NCBI RefSeq assembly: GCF_002896965.1
Contig: NZ_LYMM01000001.1
Coordinates: 248,001-312,000, forward strand
DNA length: 64,000 nt
Direction of reading: 5' to 3'
From: Novosphingobium guangzhouense
GTDB lineage: Bacteria > Pseudomonadota > Alphaproteobacteria > Sphingomonadales > Sphingomonadaceae
Part shown: positions 25,689-34,062 of the stretch, one piece after another
Numbering within the stretch: position 1 is the stretch's first letter
How the letters are laid out: every line of letters begins with the position of its first letter
Notes under the pieces: model-generated
Database searches by the model: none
What the model was told of the DNA's origin: nothing
What the model saw: only the letters and a program-made list of their open reading frames with translations
Made by a program: the position numbers and the translations under genes

Positions 25689-28157
25689 TCAGAACTTGAA
25701 GGTGACCGCGCCGCGCACGCTGCGACCGAAGATCGAACGCGCGATGTAGACCAGATCGCCCACTTCCTCGTTGTCGATCGAGCCCGCACGCGGGTTGCCT
25801 TCGGTCAGGCCGATCTCGTTCGTCAGGTTGTTGACGTAGAGGTTGAAGCTCAGCCGGTCGTTGACGTCGAACTTCGCGTTGAGATCGATGGTCTTGTACG
25901 AAGGCAGGCTGATCTGGTTGGCAACTTCGGCATAGCGCTGCCCGTAATAGGCAAAGTCGGCCTCGATCCGCAGGCGATCGTCCAGCAGGTTCACTGCCGG
26001 CGTGATGCGGAAGCTGTGTTCCGGCACGCGGATCAGGCGGTTGTTCGAATAGTCGACCGTCTGGCCGCTGGAATTGGTGTAGACGAAGTCGGTGAACTTC
26101 GCGTCCTGCCAGGTCCAGTTGGCGTGGATATCGAACCAGTGGACCGGGCGCCAAGTGGCTTCAAGCTCGGTGCCCCAGGTCTTGGTGTCGCCATAGACGG
26201 TGTTGAGCACGTACTGGCCGGCCGAGTTCTGCCTGTAATCGCTGATCTCGTAGCTCTTGTAGACCGAATTGAAGCCCGTCAGATAAACGTCGAACGTCGG
26301 CGAGGAATACTTCAGGCCGACTTCGTAGAAGTCCATCTTTTGAACCACCGGGTTTGCCGCCGCGTTACCCAGGAAGCTGGATACGCTTGGCAGGCGGAAG
26401 GTCGAGGTGAAGCGTGCAAAAGCGCCCATGCGCGGGTGCAGCTGGTAATTGGCGCCCAGCGTCCAGGCCATCGCATCATACTTGCGCGAGAACGGGGTGT
26501 AAGTGCCCGAACCGACCAGAACCGCATCGTCCGCCGCCGTGGCCGACTGGCCCAGGTTTACGGTCGACTTGCCTTCCACCTGACCGCGCGTCTTGATCTG
26601 TTCCCAGCGCAGGCCACCGTCGATGCGCAACTGATCGGTGAGCTTCCACTCGTCACTGGCGTAGATCGCGATCGTATCTGACGAACCGCGCGCGTTGTTG
26701 TATTCCGAACCGTAGCTGGCAACGCCGTTGTTGCTGAACGTGTAGATTACATTGCCCGAAGCATCGCGCAGCACCGCATCGAGGAGCGAGGCGTTGTCCT
26801 TCACGTCCGTAAAGATCGCCGCCGAGTTGGAGAGGTACGTCTCCTTCACGTTGGCATAGTAAAAGCCCAGCGCGATGTCATGGTGGCCTGCCAGCTCAAT
26901 GCTCTGCTGCAGACGGGTATCAGAGACGAATTCATCCTCGGGGATCGTGAACGATCGCGCCAGATTAAGCAGCGCCAGCCCATTGCCGTTCGCGTTCGCG
27001 AGATCCATCGACTGGCCCGAACCAGTATAGATGAAGTCCAGCGTCTGCCCTGCGGCGGCGTCCGCGTAACTTCCATAAGTCGACGAAAGCAGGTCGGCCG
27101 CCGACGCGACGGTGCGCGGGGTGATGCTGTTGCGCTTGGTCCAGCTGTCGCGATAACGCATCGTGTGGTTGATCGTCAGGTCGTCGGTCAGATCGTACTT
27201 GAACTGGCCCGTCAGCTGGGTGAGCTTGATCGTGGTGCCGACCGCGTTGTCGAACTTCTCGACGCCATCAGGCGTCAGGAAATCGAAGTAGCGGGTTTCC
27301 GGGCCGGCGATGATATCGCGCTTGGCGTTGAAGCCGGGGACACCGACCGGATCGCCGTTTGAATCATTGATGAAAGGCGTGACCATCGCATTGCCGATAC
27401 GCTCGTCGATGCGCTTGACGCCCACCATGATCGAACCACGGTCGAAATCGCGTGAAATCGTGGCACGGATCTGGCCGCCTTCATCCTGGCGGTAGCCGGT
27501 GTGGCGCTGCCCGTCCGACAGACGGTAGTAGCCGCCGACAAGGAAGCGCCAGTCGCTGTTGCCGATCGGCCCGCCAATCCAGCCATCCAAGCGGTGCGAA
27601 TTGTAGCTGGCACCTTCATAGCGCACGGCGCCCTCAAGGTGATCGCCGCCGCGTCGCGTGATGAAGTTGACGACCGCACCAGGCGCGTTGGAATAGAAGA
27701 TCGACGAAGGACCGCCGCGCACCACTTCGATGCCCTGGATCGTCTGGTCCATGCGCAGCGCCTGATCACCGTTCAGCCAACCCAGGCCCGCGTCATGCTG
27801 AATGGTGATGCCATCTTCCAGCAGCGAGAGCGCCGAGTAGCCGTCAGTCGGGATGCCACGAACGCGGATGTTGCCGCTCGCCTCGCCCGAAGAGCTTTCG
27901 ACCCAGAATCCGGGGACGTTCTTGAGCGCCTCGCCGACGCCGAGCGGCGCCTTCATCTGCAGTTCCGCTTCGGAGATCGTGGAGATGGCGTAGCTCGCCT
28001 CCACCTTCTTCTGCGCCTGATTGCCAGCGCGGGCGGTGACGATGATATCGCCTGCGGATTCGGGCGCGGCCTCGTCGGCATGTGCTGCGGCCGAAACAAG
28101 CGTGGCAATGGCAAGCGCGCAGGCGGATACCTGCGTGCGGAAACGGAATTTGATCAT
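25689..28157 (-). CDS. TonB-dependent receptor
   Basis: An 822-residue outer-membrane receptor. The signal peptide is residues 1-27 (SAAAHADE), the TonB box-like segment DIIVTARAG, and the plug reads GIEVVRGGPSSIFYSNAPGA. The barrel ends in VTFKF with terminal Phe. It is divergent from a TetR-family gene with a 20-bp palindrome between them, and is followed by the PHP hydrolase. The decayed DUF3325/PepSY genes nearby suggest the wider locus once served siderophore uptake, but they are not in this operon. Confidence 0.92.
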   Translation of the reverse strand: MIKFRFRTQVSACALAIATLVSAAAHADEAAPESAGDIIVTARAGNQAQKKVEASYAISTISEAELQMKAPLGVGEALKNVPGFWVESSSGEASGNIRVRGIPTDGYSALSLLEDGITIQHDAGLGWLNGDQALRMDQTIQGIEVVRGGPSSIFYSNAPGAVVNFITRRGGDHLEGAVRYEGASYNSHRLDGWIGGPIGNSDWRFLVGGYYRLSDGQRHTGYRQDEGGQIRATISRDFDRGSIMVGVKRIDERIGNAMVTPFINDSNGDPVGVPGFNAKRDIIAGPETRYFDFLTPDGVEKFDNAVGTTIKLTQLTGQFKYDLTDDLTINHTMRYRDSWTKRNSITPRTVASAADLLSSTYGSYADAAAGQTLDFIYTGSGQSMDLANANGNGLALLNLARSFTIPEDEFVSDTRLQQSIELAGHHDIALGFYYANVKETYLSNSAAIFTDVKDNASLLDAVLRDASGNVIYTFSNNGVASYGSEYNNARGSSDTIAIYASDEWKLTDQLRIDGGLRWEQIKTRGQVEGKSTVNLGQSATAADDAVLVGSGTYTPFSRKYDAMAWTLGANYQLHPRMGAFARFTSTFRLPSVSSFLGNAAANPVVQKMDFYEVGLKYSSPTFDVYLTGFNSVYKSYEISDYRQNSAGQYVLNTVYGDTKTWGTELEATWRPVHWFDIHANWTWQDAKFTDFVYTNSSGQTVDYSNNRLIRVPEHSFRITPAVNLLDDRLRIEADFAYYGQRYAEVANQISLPSYKTIDLNAKFDVNDRLSFNLYVNNLTNEIGLTEGNPRAGSIDNEEVGDLVYIARSIFGRSVRGAVTFKF

Positions 28158-28192
28158 GGAGGCGACCCCTGTATGGCGTGACGGGGGCGCAT

Positions 28193-28212
28193 ATGATAGC
28201 GATAGTTATCAT
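28193..28212. promoter_or_regulatory. Palindrome ATGATA-N8-TATCAT between TonB receptor and TetR gene
   Basis: Perfect 6-bp inverted repeat with 8-bp spacer in the 93-bp divergent region. It is a likely operator for the adjacent TetR-family regulator acting on itself and on the receptor-hydrolase operon. Confidence 0.5.
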
Positions 28213-28250
28213 TTTTATGACACAGCAACATTTTGCCGGATCAGGACTGC

Positions 28251-28904
28251 GTGACGGACATTGAAAAGCCTCCTTACCGTCGCCCCGTTCAGGAGAGATC
28301 ACGCAGGACTTTCAATGTCTTGCTGGATGCGGCGGCGCATCTTCTGGGCGAAGTGGGTATTGAACGAATATCCACGAACCTGATCTGCGAACGCGCCGAA
28401 GTGACTCCGCCCGCGTTCTATCGTTACTTCGATGACAAGTACGCGATTCTCCATGCCCTGGCAGAGCGCTTCATGGAGCGTCAGAACGTAGCTCTACAGG
28501 CTTGGCTGGATGCTTACGGCGGCGCCGGAATCGACGTCATCGAGGGCAAGGTCGTCGAACTGATCCGCACCATGCACGAGATCACGAAGAACGAGCCCGG
28601 AGCCGTCTGGATCATGCGCGCGCTTCGCGCGGTGCCCAACCTGACGCCGATCCGCCATTTTTCGCACAACTACGTGTCGCAGATGATGACCGATATCTAC
28701 ATGCAGTACCTGTCACACGTACCGCGCGATCTGGTCCTGCGGCGCACGCGCATCTCCGTAGAGATCGCCTATTCGCTCGATGAAATGCTCAAGGAAGGGG
28801 AAATGGATCCTGAAGCGCTTTTCGCCGATGCGGAGCACGTATTCAGAGCCATGTTTCACTATCCCGAATATGCGCTGCCGGCAGAACCCGCTGCGAGCGC
28901 CTGA
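28251..28904 (+). CDS. TetR/AcrR-family transcriptional regulator
   Basis: A 217-residue regulator. The N-terminal HTH (RRTFNVLLDAAAHLLGEVG, then ICERAEVTPPAFYRYFDDK) is typical, with an all-helical ligand domain behind it. The GTG at 28251 has AGGA upstream; a TTG at 28233 in the same frame is the alternative start. It is divergent from the TonB receptor and probably represses it. The ligand is unknown. The 3' end overlaps a decayed gene on the other strand. Confidence 0.88.
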   Translation: MTDIEKPPYRRPVQERSRRTFNVLLDAAAHLLGEVGIERISTNLICERAEVTPPAFYRYFDDKYAILHALAERFMERQNVALQAWLDAYGGAGIDVIEGKVVELIRTMHEITKNEPGAVWIMRALRAVPNLTPIRHFSHNYVSQMMTDIYMQYLSHVPRDLVLRRTRISVEIAYSLDEMLKEGEMDPEALFADAEHVFRAMFHYPEYALPAEPAASA

Positions 28905-29119
28905 CCTGCCCCGATATCAGTTACGTCTGACCGTTGGGACAGTAGCAGCGAGAGGACGACAGTGACCTGCACCGTCAGCGCATAGGCGCCCGGCGTACCG
29001 CCAAGCGTGCACGCCGCCACCGAAGGGCGATAACGGCGCGCGCCGCCGGCCGCGACAGGGGACGGGGGGATAGACTGACCCGTCGCGGCGTCGTCCTTGG
29101 GCATCGAAGCTCCTATCAC
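28859..29119 (-). pseudogene. DUF3649-like remnant (truncated)
   Basis: The first 60 or so residues contain RRYRPSVAACTLGG and YALTVQVTVVLSLLL, which match the first membrane segment of DUF3649 proteins encoded with siderophore receptors. After about position 28945 the similarity stops and the frame runs into the tetR 3' end. GTG start overlaps the DUF3325 stop by 4 bp. I regard it as a fragment; homology is judged from memory of the family. Confidence 0.45.
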
Positions 29120-29394
29120 GGAAACAGGCGCCGAATGCGTTCACGGTTGGTTTGGGCGTTCAGCACCAGCACGGCGGAAAGGCTGAGCCACCCGAACCAG
29201 GCGACAGTCCCATAGAGCCCCCGGCACGCAGCGGCAAAGCCCAGTGCCAAAACCGTAAACCTTATCCATTTCAGCGATCGCGAAGCATTGGGGGCCAGCT
29301 TACGTCGTAACCAGTCCTGTTGATGGCGAGCCATGGCCATCAGCAGAAGCGCGAACCCCGTCAGCGTCAGCGCACAAACAAGGATATGCGTCAT
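29116..29394 (-). CDS. DUF3325 family small membrane protein
   Basis: A 92-residue protein with three hydrophobic segments and the family-typical AWFGWLSLSAVLV stretch. DUF3325 genes normally sit between PepSY and DUF3649 genes in iron-siderophore uptake operons, and that order is preserved here on the minus strand with 4-bp overlaps on both sides. Both neighbours are broken, so this intact frame is probably an orphan in a decaying operon. No nearby siderophore receptor shares its transcription unit. Confidence 0.7.
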   Translation of the reverse strand: MTHILVCALTLTGFALLLMAMARHQQDWLRRKLAPNASRSLKWIRFTVLALGFAAACRGLYGTVAWFGWLSLSAVLVLNAQTNRERIRRLFP

Positions 29395-29690
29395 GCCGGC
29401 ACATCAATCCGGACACGCTGGCGCCGCGCAGGTGCAGCCTTGGGCTGATGGCGAAGGACTTTTTCCACGCGGTCCAGAAAAGACCTGCGGACAGCACCGA
29501 TACCGTCAGATCGAAGCCGGTATAGGTCCAGATGCTCGCCCCGATCCCATGAGATGTGGTCAGCGCGTCTGCTATCGGCACAAGCGCAAAAAGCACTCCC
29601 GCTGCCGCCAGAGCGTATATACCGAACTGCGAATTCCTGACCGACCGCGCTTGCTGAAACCGATCAGTCGATATACCCCGACAGCGGTGT
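29391..29690 (-). pseudogene. PepSY-associated membrane protein, C-terminal remnant with frameshift
   Basis: One frame encodes FALVPIADALTT and YTGFDLTVSVLSAGLFWTAW, typical of the last membrane segments of PepSY-TM proteins. Adding one A to the run of five (29460-29464) would continue it into VLRHQPKAAPARRQRVRIDV and a TGA that overlaps the DUF3325 start as ATGA. As it stands the frame misses that stop. No start or N-terminal PepSY domain remains before the lacI gene, so the gene is truncated as well as frameshifted. Confidence 0.55.
29681..29690. promoter_or_regulatory. Possible LacI operator ACAGCGGTGT upstream of lacI-family gene
   Basis: Differs by one base from the perfect ACAGCGCTGT palindrome at 44783-44792 and is followed by CA as there. 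It lies 70 bp before the LacI-family start, as an autoregulatory site might. Weak evidence on its own. Confidence 0.3.
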
Positions 29691-29759
29691 CAGGCTGAGA
29701 AATTGCACCGGCAGCACGGCCAGTACCAAGGGCCAGGACCAGAGGATGTGTCGAACACG

Positions 29760-30770
29760 ATGAAGAAGGTCACGATCACAGACGTTGCCCGCCATGCGGG
29801 AGTATCGATCAAGAGCGTGTCCCGCGTCATCAACGACGAACCCAGCGTACGACCCGCACTTAAAGCCAAAGTCGATCAGGCTGTGGCGGAGCTTGGCTAT
29901 CGCCCCAACTTCGCAGCCCGCGCCCTTGCAGCAGGACGATCCTTCTTCCTTGGCGTGCTGTTCGACAATCCCAGCGCCAGTTACACCCTGCAAGTCATCA
30001 ACGGCGCTTACGCAGCCTGCCGCGCAGCAGGCTATCAGCTGGTGATTGAGAACATCGACGCGGCCGCGCGGGATGTTTCCGCGCAGATGGAGGATATACT
30101 CCACAGTTCGCGGCTGGACGGAATGATCGTCACTCCACCCGCGTGCGACAGCGAAGCCGTGCTCACCGCACTTGAGACGAAGGGCCTGCCTTACGTCCTG
30201 CTTGCCCCCGGACATGAAGAGCCAGGCGCTTCAAGCGTCGCATCGAACGACGCTGCCGGCGTGTTCGAACTTGTCCGCCATCTGTGGGGGCTAGGGCATC
30301 GCCGGTTCGGACTGATCAATGGTCCTGCCACTCACGGGGCCAGCCACTGGCGTCGCGAAGCCTTCTTGAATGCGCTGGCAGAGCGTGGCGCCGACCCTGC
30401 GACCGTTGTCATGGCGGACGGAGAGTTCAATTTCTCCTCGGGCATCGGCGCCGGCCTCCATATATTACGCCAGACGCCGCGTCCCACCGCGATCTTTGCG
30501 CAGAACGACGATATGGCCGCCGGTGTCTTTGCGGCAGCAGCGCAGCTGGGGATCAAGATTCCCGATGACCTGTCCGTGGTCGGCTTTGACGACAGCTGGA
30601 TCGCGAAAAGCGTCTGGCCGGAACTGACCACATCGCGCCAGCCCATCTGGGAGATGACCGAGGCGGCGGTCCAGTTGCTCCTGAACCGCCGGAAGGGCGA
30701 AAAGGGCGGCAATCAGATGTTCGAATGCACGCTTGTCGCCCGTGGTTCTACCGCGCCGCCCAGAGGGTAA
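29760..30770 (+). CDS. LacI-family transcriptional regulator
   Basis: A 336-residue sugar-responsive repressor. The HTH is at residues 3-24 (VTITDVARHAGVSIKSVSRV), the hinge helix near 50 (PNFAARALA), followed by a periplasmic-binding-protein-like domain with SVVGFDDSWIAKSVWPELTT near 285. An open frame runs 57 bp further upstream, but the ATG at 29760 begins the HTH. Its neighbours are decayed genes, so the target may be remote. The sugar transporter at 43184, with a LacI-type palindrome upstream, is a candidate. Confidence 0.92.
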   Translation: MKKVTITDVARHAGVSIKSVSRVINDEPSVRPALKAKVDQAVAELGYRPNFAARALAAGRSFFLGVLFDNPSASYTLQVINGAYAACRAAGYQLVIENIDAAARDVSAQMEDILHSSRLDGMIVTPPACDSEAVLTALETKGLPYVLLAPGHEEPGASSVASNDAAGVFELVRHLWGLGHRRFGLINGPATHGASHWRREAFLNALAERGADPATVVMADGEFNFSSGIGAGLHILRQTPRPTAIFAQNDDMAAGVFAAAAQLGIKIPDDLSVVGFDDSWIAKSVWPELTTSRQPIWEMTEAAVQLLLNRRKGEKGGNQMFECTLVARGSTAPPRG

Positions 30771-30777
30771 TGGCACG

Positions 30778-31137
30778 TCACTCGCCGGTCTTGTGAGCGG
30801 AACCGATCTCGCTATCGGCACGCCCGCTGCGCAGCACTTCCGCACGGGCTTGGATATACTGACGCAACGCCTCGATCTGGTCGGACGAGAATTCCCCGAA
30901 CTGCGGCATGCCCGCCGGAACCAGTGCACCGTTCTTGACCACTTGGGCGAAAGCCTGCGCATCGGCAGGTATAGGGGAAGTACGCAGGTCCGGCGCTGTG
31001 CCACCCGCGATCACCGAAGTGCCATGACAAACAGCGCATCGACCGCCGAAGACGCCCGCTCCCCGATCAGCCTTGCTGGCATCCGGGATAAACCCGGGAT
31101 CGTCGAATGCGACAGCCTCGGAGGCCGATCCCGATCT
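30778..31137 (-). pseudogene. PQQ-dependent alcohol dehydrogenase, cytochrome c tail remnant
   Basis: An open stretch of 119 codons encodes a class I cytochrome c domain: GGRCAVCHG heme site near residue 34, TAPDLRTS, then the axial Met region VPAGMPQFGEFSSDQIEALRQYI. This is the C-terminus of quinohemoprotein alcohol dehydrogenases. Upstream, a TAA at 31138-31140 ends the frame and no dehydrogenase sequence follows, so about four fifths of the gene is missing. Confidence 0.65.
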
Positions 31138-31278
31138 TTACAGGTGGTTGCCACCTTCCGGAACGAGGCTGCCTATGAAAGGCATATGCACATCGATTTC
31201 CACGACAGGCTCGTGCCGCCGATCCTCGGATGCGTATCAGAAGACATTAAACTGGAATTCTATCGCTCCCTTCCCTGA
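31135..31278 (+). pseudogene. Antibiotic-biosynthesis-monooxygenase-like C-terminal remnant
   Basis: 47 codons read VVATFRNEAAYERHM, FHDRLVPPILGCV and EDIKLEFYRSLP, resembling the C-terminal half of ABM-domain (quinol-monooxygenase-like) proteins. No start or first half is present. The homology ends at the same point where the opposite-strand alcohol dehydrogenase remnant ends, pointing to a rearrangement joint. Confidence 0.4.
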
Positions 31279-31359
31279 TGCACTATCTTAGCGGGCGACG
31301 GGCGAATGGGCGCTAAAGCCCCGATCACCGCCGCCGTCAGCGGGCTTCCCCAATCATAA

Positions 31360-31387
31360 TTATCATATGAATTGACTTATCATACGA
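31360..31387. promoter_or_regulatory. Direct repeats TTATCATAYGA upstream of GntR gene
   Basis: TTATCATATGA at 31360-31370 and TTATCATACGA at 31377-31387, 17 bp start to start, lie 80 bp before the GntR-family start codon. The same 10-mer occurs inverted (CGTATGATAA) at 32266-32275 upstream of the next gene. Probable operators of the GntR regulator. Confidence 0.5.
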
Positions 31388-31467
31388 AACGTTCTTGTCT
31401 GGCGGGCCGCTCGCTTTACGGTGGCGCGGCAGCTACCCCGCATGGCGGAAAGGACAAGGACGATTTC

Positions 31468-32205
31468 GTGGCAGGATCTTCGCATCTCATCGTCGATGAA
31501 CCGGCGGTCCAGCTTGGCCGGAACCTGACATACGGGCTGCTTGACAGCATCGGCCGGGCTATCGTCACAGGTCAGTTCGAAGATCAGGTGTTTCCTACCG
31601 AAGCCGAACTGGCCAAGCAGCATGGTGTCAGCCGTTCCGTCACCCGCGAAGCGGTGAAGATGCTGACTGCCAAGGGGCTGCTCAGCGCCCGTCCGCGCCA
31701 AGGCACCACGGTTCAGCCCACCTCCTCGTGGAACCTGTTCGACACGGATGTCCTTCGCTGGATGCTTGAACGCCAGCTTTCGGTAGACCTGCTGCGCCAG
31801 TTTAACGAACTGCGCGTGGCAGTGGAGCCAGAAGCAGCGGCGCTTGCCGCACGTGTTGCCGGAGAGGACGATATCAAGCGCATCGATGACGGCCTGCGCA
31901 GAATGCAGGCTGCCGAGCGCGGCCTCGACGATCCGCTGGAAGCTGACATTGCCTTCCACGTCTCGGTGCTCCGGGCCTCCAAGAACCCGTTCTACATCCA
32001 GTTGCGCGATGTGGTAAGCACTGCGCTGCGCACCTCGATCCGGTTCACGAACCGCATCAAGGGACGCACTGCCGACGTTGCCGAACATGCCAAGGTCCGC
32101 GATGCCATTGCATCCCGTGATCCAGGCGCTGCGCGCGTCGCAATGCGCACGATCATCGGTGACGTGCTCGTGCTGATCGAGGACCGCCTCCCTTCCACCG
32201 ATTGA
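31468..32205 (+). CDS. FadR/GntR-family (FCD domain) transcriptional regulator
   Basis: A 245-residue regulator. The winged HTH has PTEAELAKQHGVSRSVTREAVKMLTAKGLL and the wing RPRQGTTV. The FCD ligand domain has FNELRVAVEPEAAALAA, DIAFHVSVLRASKNPF and EHAKVRDAI, with His/Asp residues that usually bind a metal near the ligand. The GTG at 31468 has AAAGGACAAGG upstream; the frame is open to 31372 but that lies in the operator region. The next gene oxidises a sugar, so an aldonate-type ligand is likely. Confidence 0.9.
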   Translation: MAGSSHLIVDEPAVQLGRNLTYGLLDSIGRAIVTGQFEDQVFPTEAELAKQHGVSRSVTREAVKMLTAKGLLSARPRQGTTVQPTSSWNLFDTDVLRWMLERQLSVDLLRQFNELRVAVEPEAAALAARVAGEDDIKRIDDGLRRMQAAERGLDDPLEADIAFHVSVLRASKNPFYIQLRDVVSTALRTSIRFTNRIKGRTADVAEHAKVRDAIASRDPGAARVAMRTIIGDVLVLIEDRLPSTD

Positions 32206-32265
32206 ACGGTGCTTCATCGCATGCACGACACAGACGCGTATGCGATGAACGCGCCTGCAATTTAA

Positions 32266-32275
32266 CGTATGATAA
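32266..32275. promoter_or_regulatory. Inverted GntR-type box CGTATGATAA
   Basis: Reverse complement of the repeat upstream of the GntR gene, 13 bp before the GTG of the sugar dehydrogenase. It suggests that the regulator controls this gene separately. Confidence 0.4.
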
Positions 32276-32287
32276 AAAGGACTTAAA

Positions 32288-33208
32288 GTGGAGACTGTCA
32301 GATTAGGGCTCGTCGGCATCGGCAAGATCGCTCGCGACCAGCACCTGCCTGCCATCGCAGCAAATCCTGACTTTACGCTTGCCGCCACTGCCAGCCGACA
32401 TGGGAGTGTAGAAGGCGTTACCGGCTACCACGACATTGCAGAGATGGCCGCAGCGTGCCCGCTTGATGCGGTATCGCTGTGCACCCCGCCGGGAGGTCGT
32501 TACGAACAGGCGCTGACTGCGATCGAAGCTGGCCTTCACGTGATGCTTGAAAAGCCCCCTGCCGCTACACTGTCGCACGTCGCGGCACTGGAAGCGGCCG
32601 CGCGCCGGGCGAATGTGACACTTTTTGCCACGTGGCACTCGCGCGAGGCGGCAGGCGTCGCACCGGCCCGCGCATGGCTCTCCGACAAGAAGATCAACGC
32701 GGTGCGCATCGACTGGCGCGAGGATATCCGTCGCTGGCATCCGGGGCAGGAATGGATCCTCGCAGCGGGCGGGTTCGGCGTTTTCGATCCCGGCATCAAC
32801 GCACTCTCAATCGCCACGCAGATCCTGCCTGAAGAACTCTTCGTAGAGCACGCCACGATGGACGTTCCAGCGGGGCGCGCCTCTCCACTGGCGGCCAGCA
32901 TCGCGATGCGCTGCGGCGAAGCGCCAGTCCGCGTCGAATTCGACTTCCTTCAGACAGGCCCGCAGACCTGGTCCATCGAGGTTGATACCGATGCGGGCAC
33001 GCTCAGCCTCGCCATGGGCGGCAGCGTTCTCACCCTGCCGGGAGAAGAACAGCGGACCGAACCGGACCGGGAATATGCCCGCCTCTACGCACGGTTTGCC
33101 GAACTGATCGCGACAGGCCAAAGTGACGTCGATGTACGCCCGATGCGGCTGGTATCGGATGCATTCCTGCTGGCGGAACGCCGCACAACGGATAGTTTTT
33201 CTTTTTAA
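32288..33208 (+). CDS. Gfo/Idh/MocA dehydrogenase, D-galactose/L-arabinose 1-dehydrogenase-like
   Basis: A 306-residue NAD(P)-dependent oxidoreductase. The Rossmann motif LGLVGIGKIARDQHLPAI at 6-23, the EKPPA motif near 95, WREDIRRWHPGQEWI near 143 and GFGVFDPGINALSI near 160 match D-galactose 1-dehydrogenase and L-arabinose 1-dehydrogenase of Pseudomonas type. These enzymes make the aldonolactone in oxidative sugar catabolism. GTG start. The GntR regulator upstream fits this role. Which sugar is used cannot be read from the sequence. Confidence 0.8.
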   Translation: METVRLGLVGIGKIARDQHLPAIAANPDFTLAATASRHGSVEGVTGYHDIAEMAAACPLDAVSLCTPPGGRYEQALTAIEAGLHVMLEKPPAATLSHVAALEAAARRANVTLFATWHSREAAGVAPARAWLSDKKINAVRIDWREDIRRWHPGQEWILAAGGFGVFDPGINALSIATQILPEELFVEHATMDVPAGRASPLAASIAMRCGEAPVRVEFDFLQTGPQTWSIEVDTDAGTLSLAMGGSVLTLPGEEQRTEPDREYARLYARFAELIATGQSDVDVRPMRLVSDAFLLAERRTTDSFSF

Positions 33209-33226
33209 TTTCAATTATATGCTGAG

Positions 33227-34045
33227 TTATCGCGGCAGATCCCCACGGATCTGCACGCGATAGCCGGACCGGACCTGCGGGAAGTAGTCCCAGATTGCCG
33301 AATGCTGGGCGCAGCGATTATCCCAGAACGCGATCGAATGCGGCGCCCATGAGAAACGGCACTGGAACAGCGGGTGTTTCACGTGATCGAAGAGATACCC
33401 AAGCAGCGCGTCGCTTTCGGCACGCGGCAGCCCTTCAATGTGCGTGGTGAAGCCCTTGTTGACGTAAATCGCTTTGCGTCCCGTGGCCGGGTGCGTGCGG
33501 ATTACAGGATGGCTGCTGTGCGGAAGCTTCATGCCGTCATGCGTGATGCCGCCAAAGCCGACTAAGGCATCATGCACCGCAGTCAGACCTTCAAGGTGCG
33601 CCTTCATCCGTTCCGACAGGGCATCATAGGCCGCATACATGTTCGAGAACGCCGTATCTCCACCCACCGGCGGCACGGTATGCAGGTAAAGAACGGAACC
33701 AAGCGGCGGCTCGGCATCGCAACTCATGTCCGAATGCCAATCCTCGCCCGCAACGAACTTCGATGCTCCATCGGCATGGATAATCGTGACTTCGGGATGT
33801 CCGGGCACTTGCCAGGGCTTGGTACTGGCGGCCACGTGGATGCCGCCAAAGTAGTTCGCAAAGCGCTTGTGCGCGGCATGATCGATCGGCTGTTCACGAA
33901 AGAAAATGACCAGCCTGTCTTCAAGAGCGCGATGCAGATCCTCTACCTGCGCATCCGAAAGCGGCTGAGTAAGATCAAGGCCCGCGACAACTCCGCCCAT
34001 GGCCGGAGTCAGCGGGGTCACTTCGATCGTCGAATATTGCACCAT
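33227..34045 (-). CDS. TauD/TfdA-family Fe(II)/2-oxoglutarate dioxygenase
   Basis: A 272-residue dioxygenase with the facial triad WHSDMS (HxD) and the distal His in CAQHSAIWDYFPQVRSGYRV, where the final Arg would bind 2-oxoglutarate. Also TVPPVGGDTAFSNMYAAYD, typical of the family. The ATG at 34045 lies 9 bp after AGGAG; ATGs at 34051 and 34078 are possible. It lies 17 bp behind an amidohydrolase gene and forms an operon with it. The family usually acts on sulfonates, phenoxyacids or related small acids; the substrate is unknown here. Confidence 0.86.
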   Translation of the reverse strand: MVQYSTIEVTPLTPAMGGVVAGLDLTQPLSDAQVEDLHRALEDRLVIFFREQPIDHAAHKRFANYFGGIHVAASTKPWQVPGHPEVTIIHADGASKFVAGEDWHSDMSCDAEPPLGSVLYLHTVPPVGGDTAFSNMYAAYDALSERMKAHLEGLTAVHDALVGFGGITHDGMKLPHSSHPVIRTHPATGRKAIYVNKGFTTHIEGLPRAESDALLGYLFDHVKHPLFQCRFSWAPHSIAFWDNRCAQHSAIWDYFPQVRSGYRVQIRGDLPR

Positions 34046-34062
34046 GTCCATCCACTCCTGCG

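Noticed and set aside
28859-31278. Search for an insertion sequence explaining the decayed genes
   Set aside because: No transposase frame or paired terminal inverted repeats were seen; the remnants are better described as deletion scars.
31360-31387. Short AT-rich repeats considered as a CRISPR fragment
   Set aside because: Only two 11-bp units with 6 bp between them; unit and spacer lengths do not fit CRISPR, and no cas gene is present.
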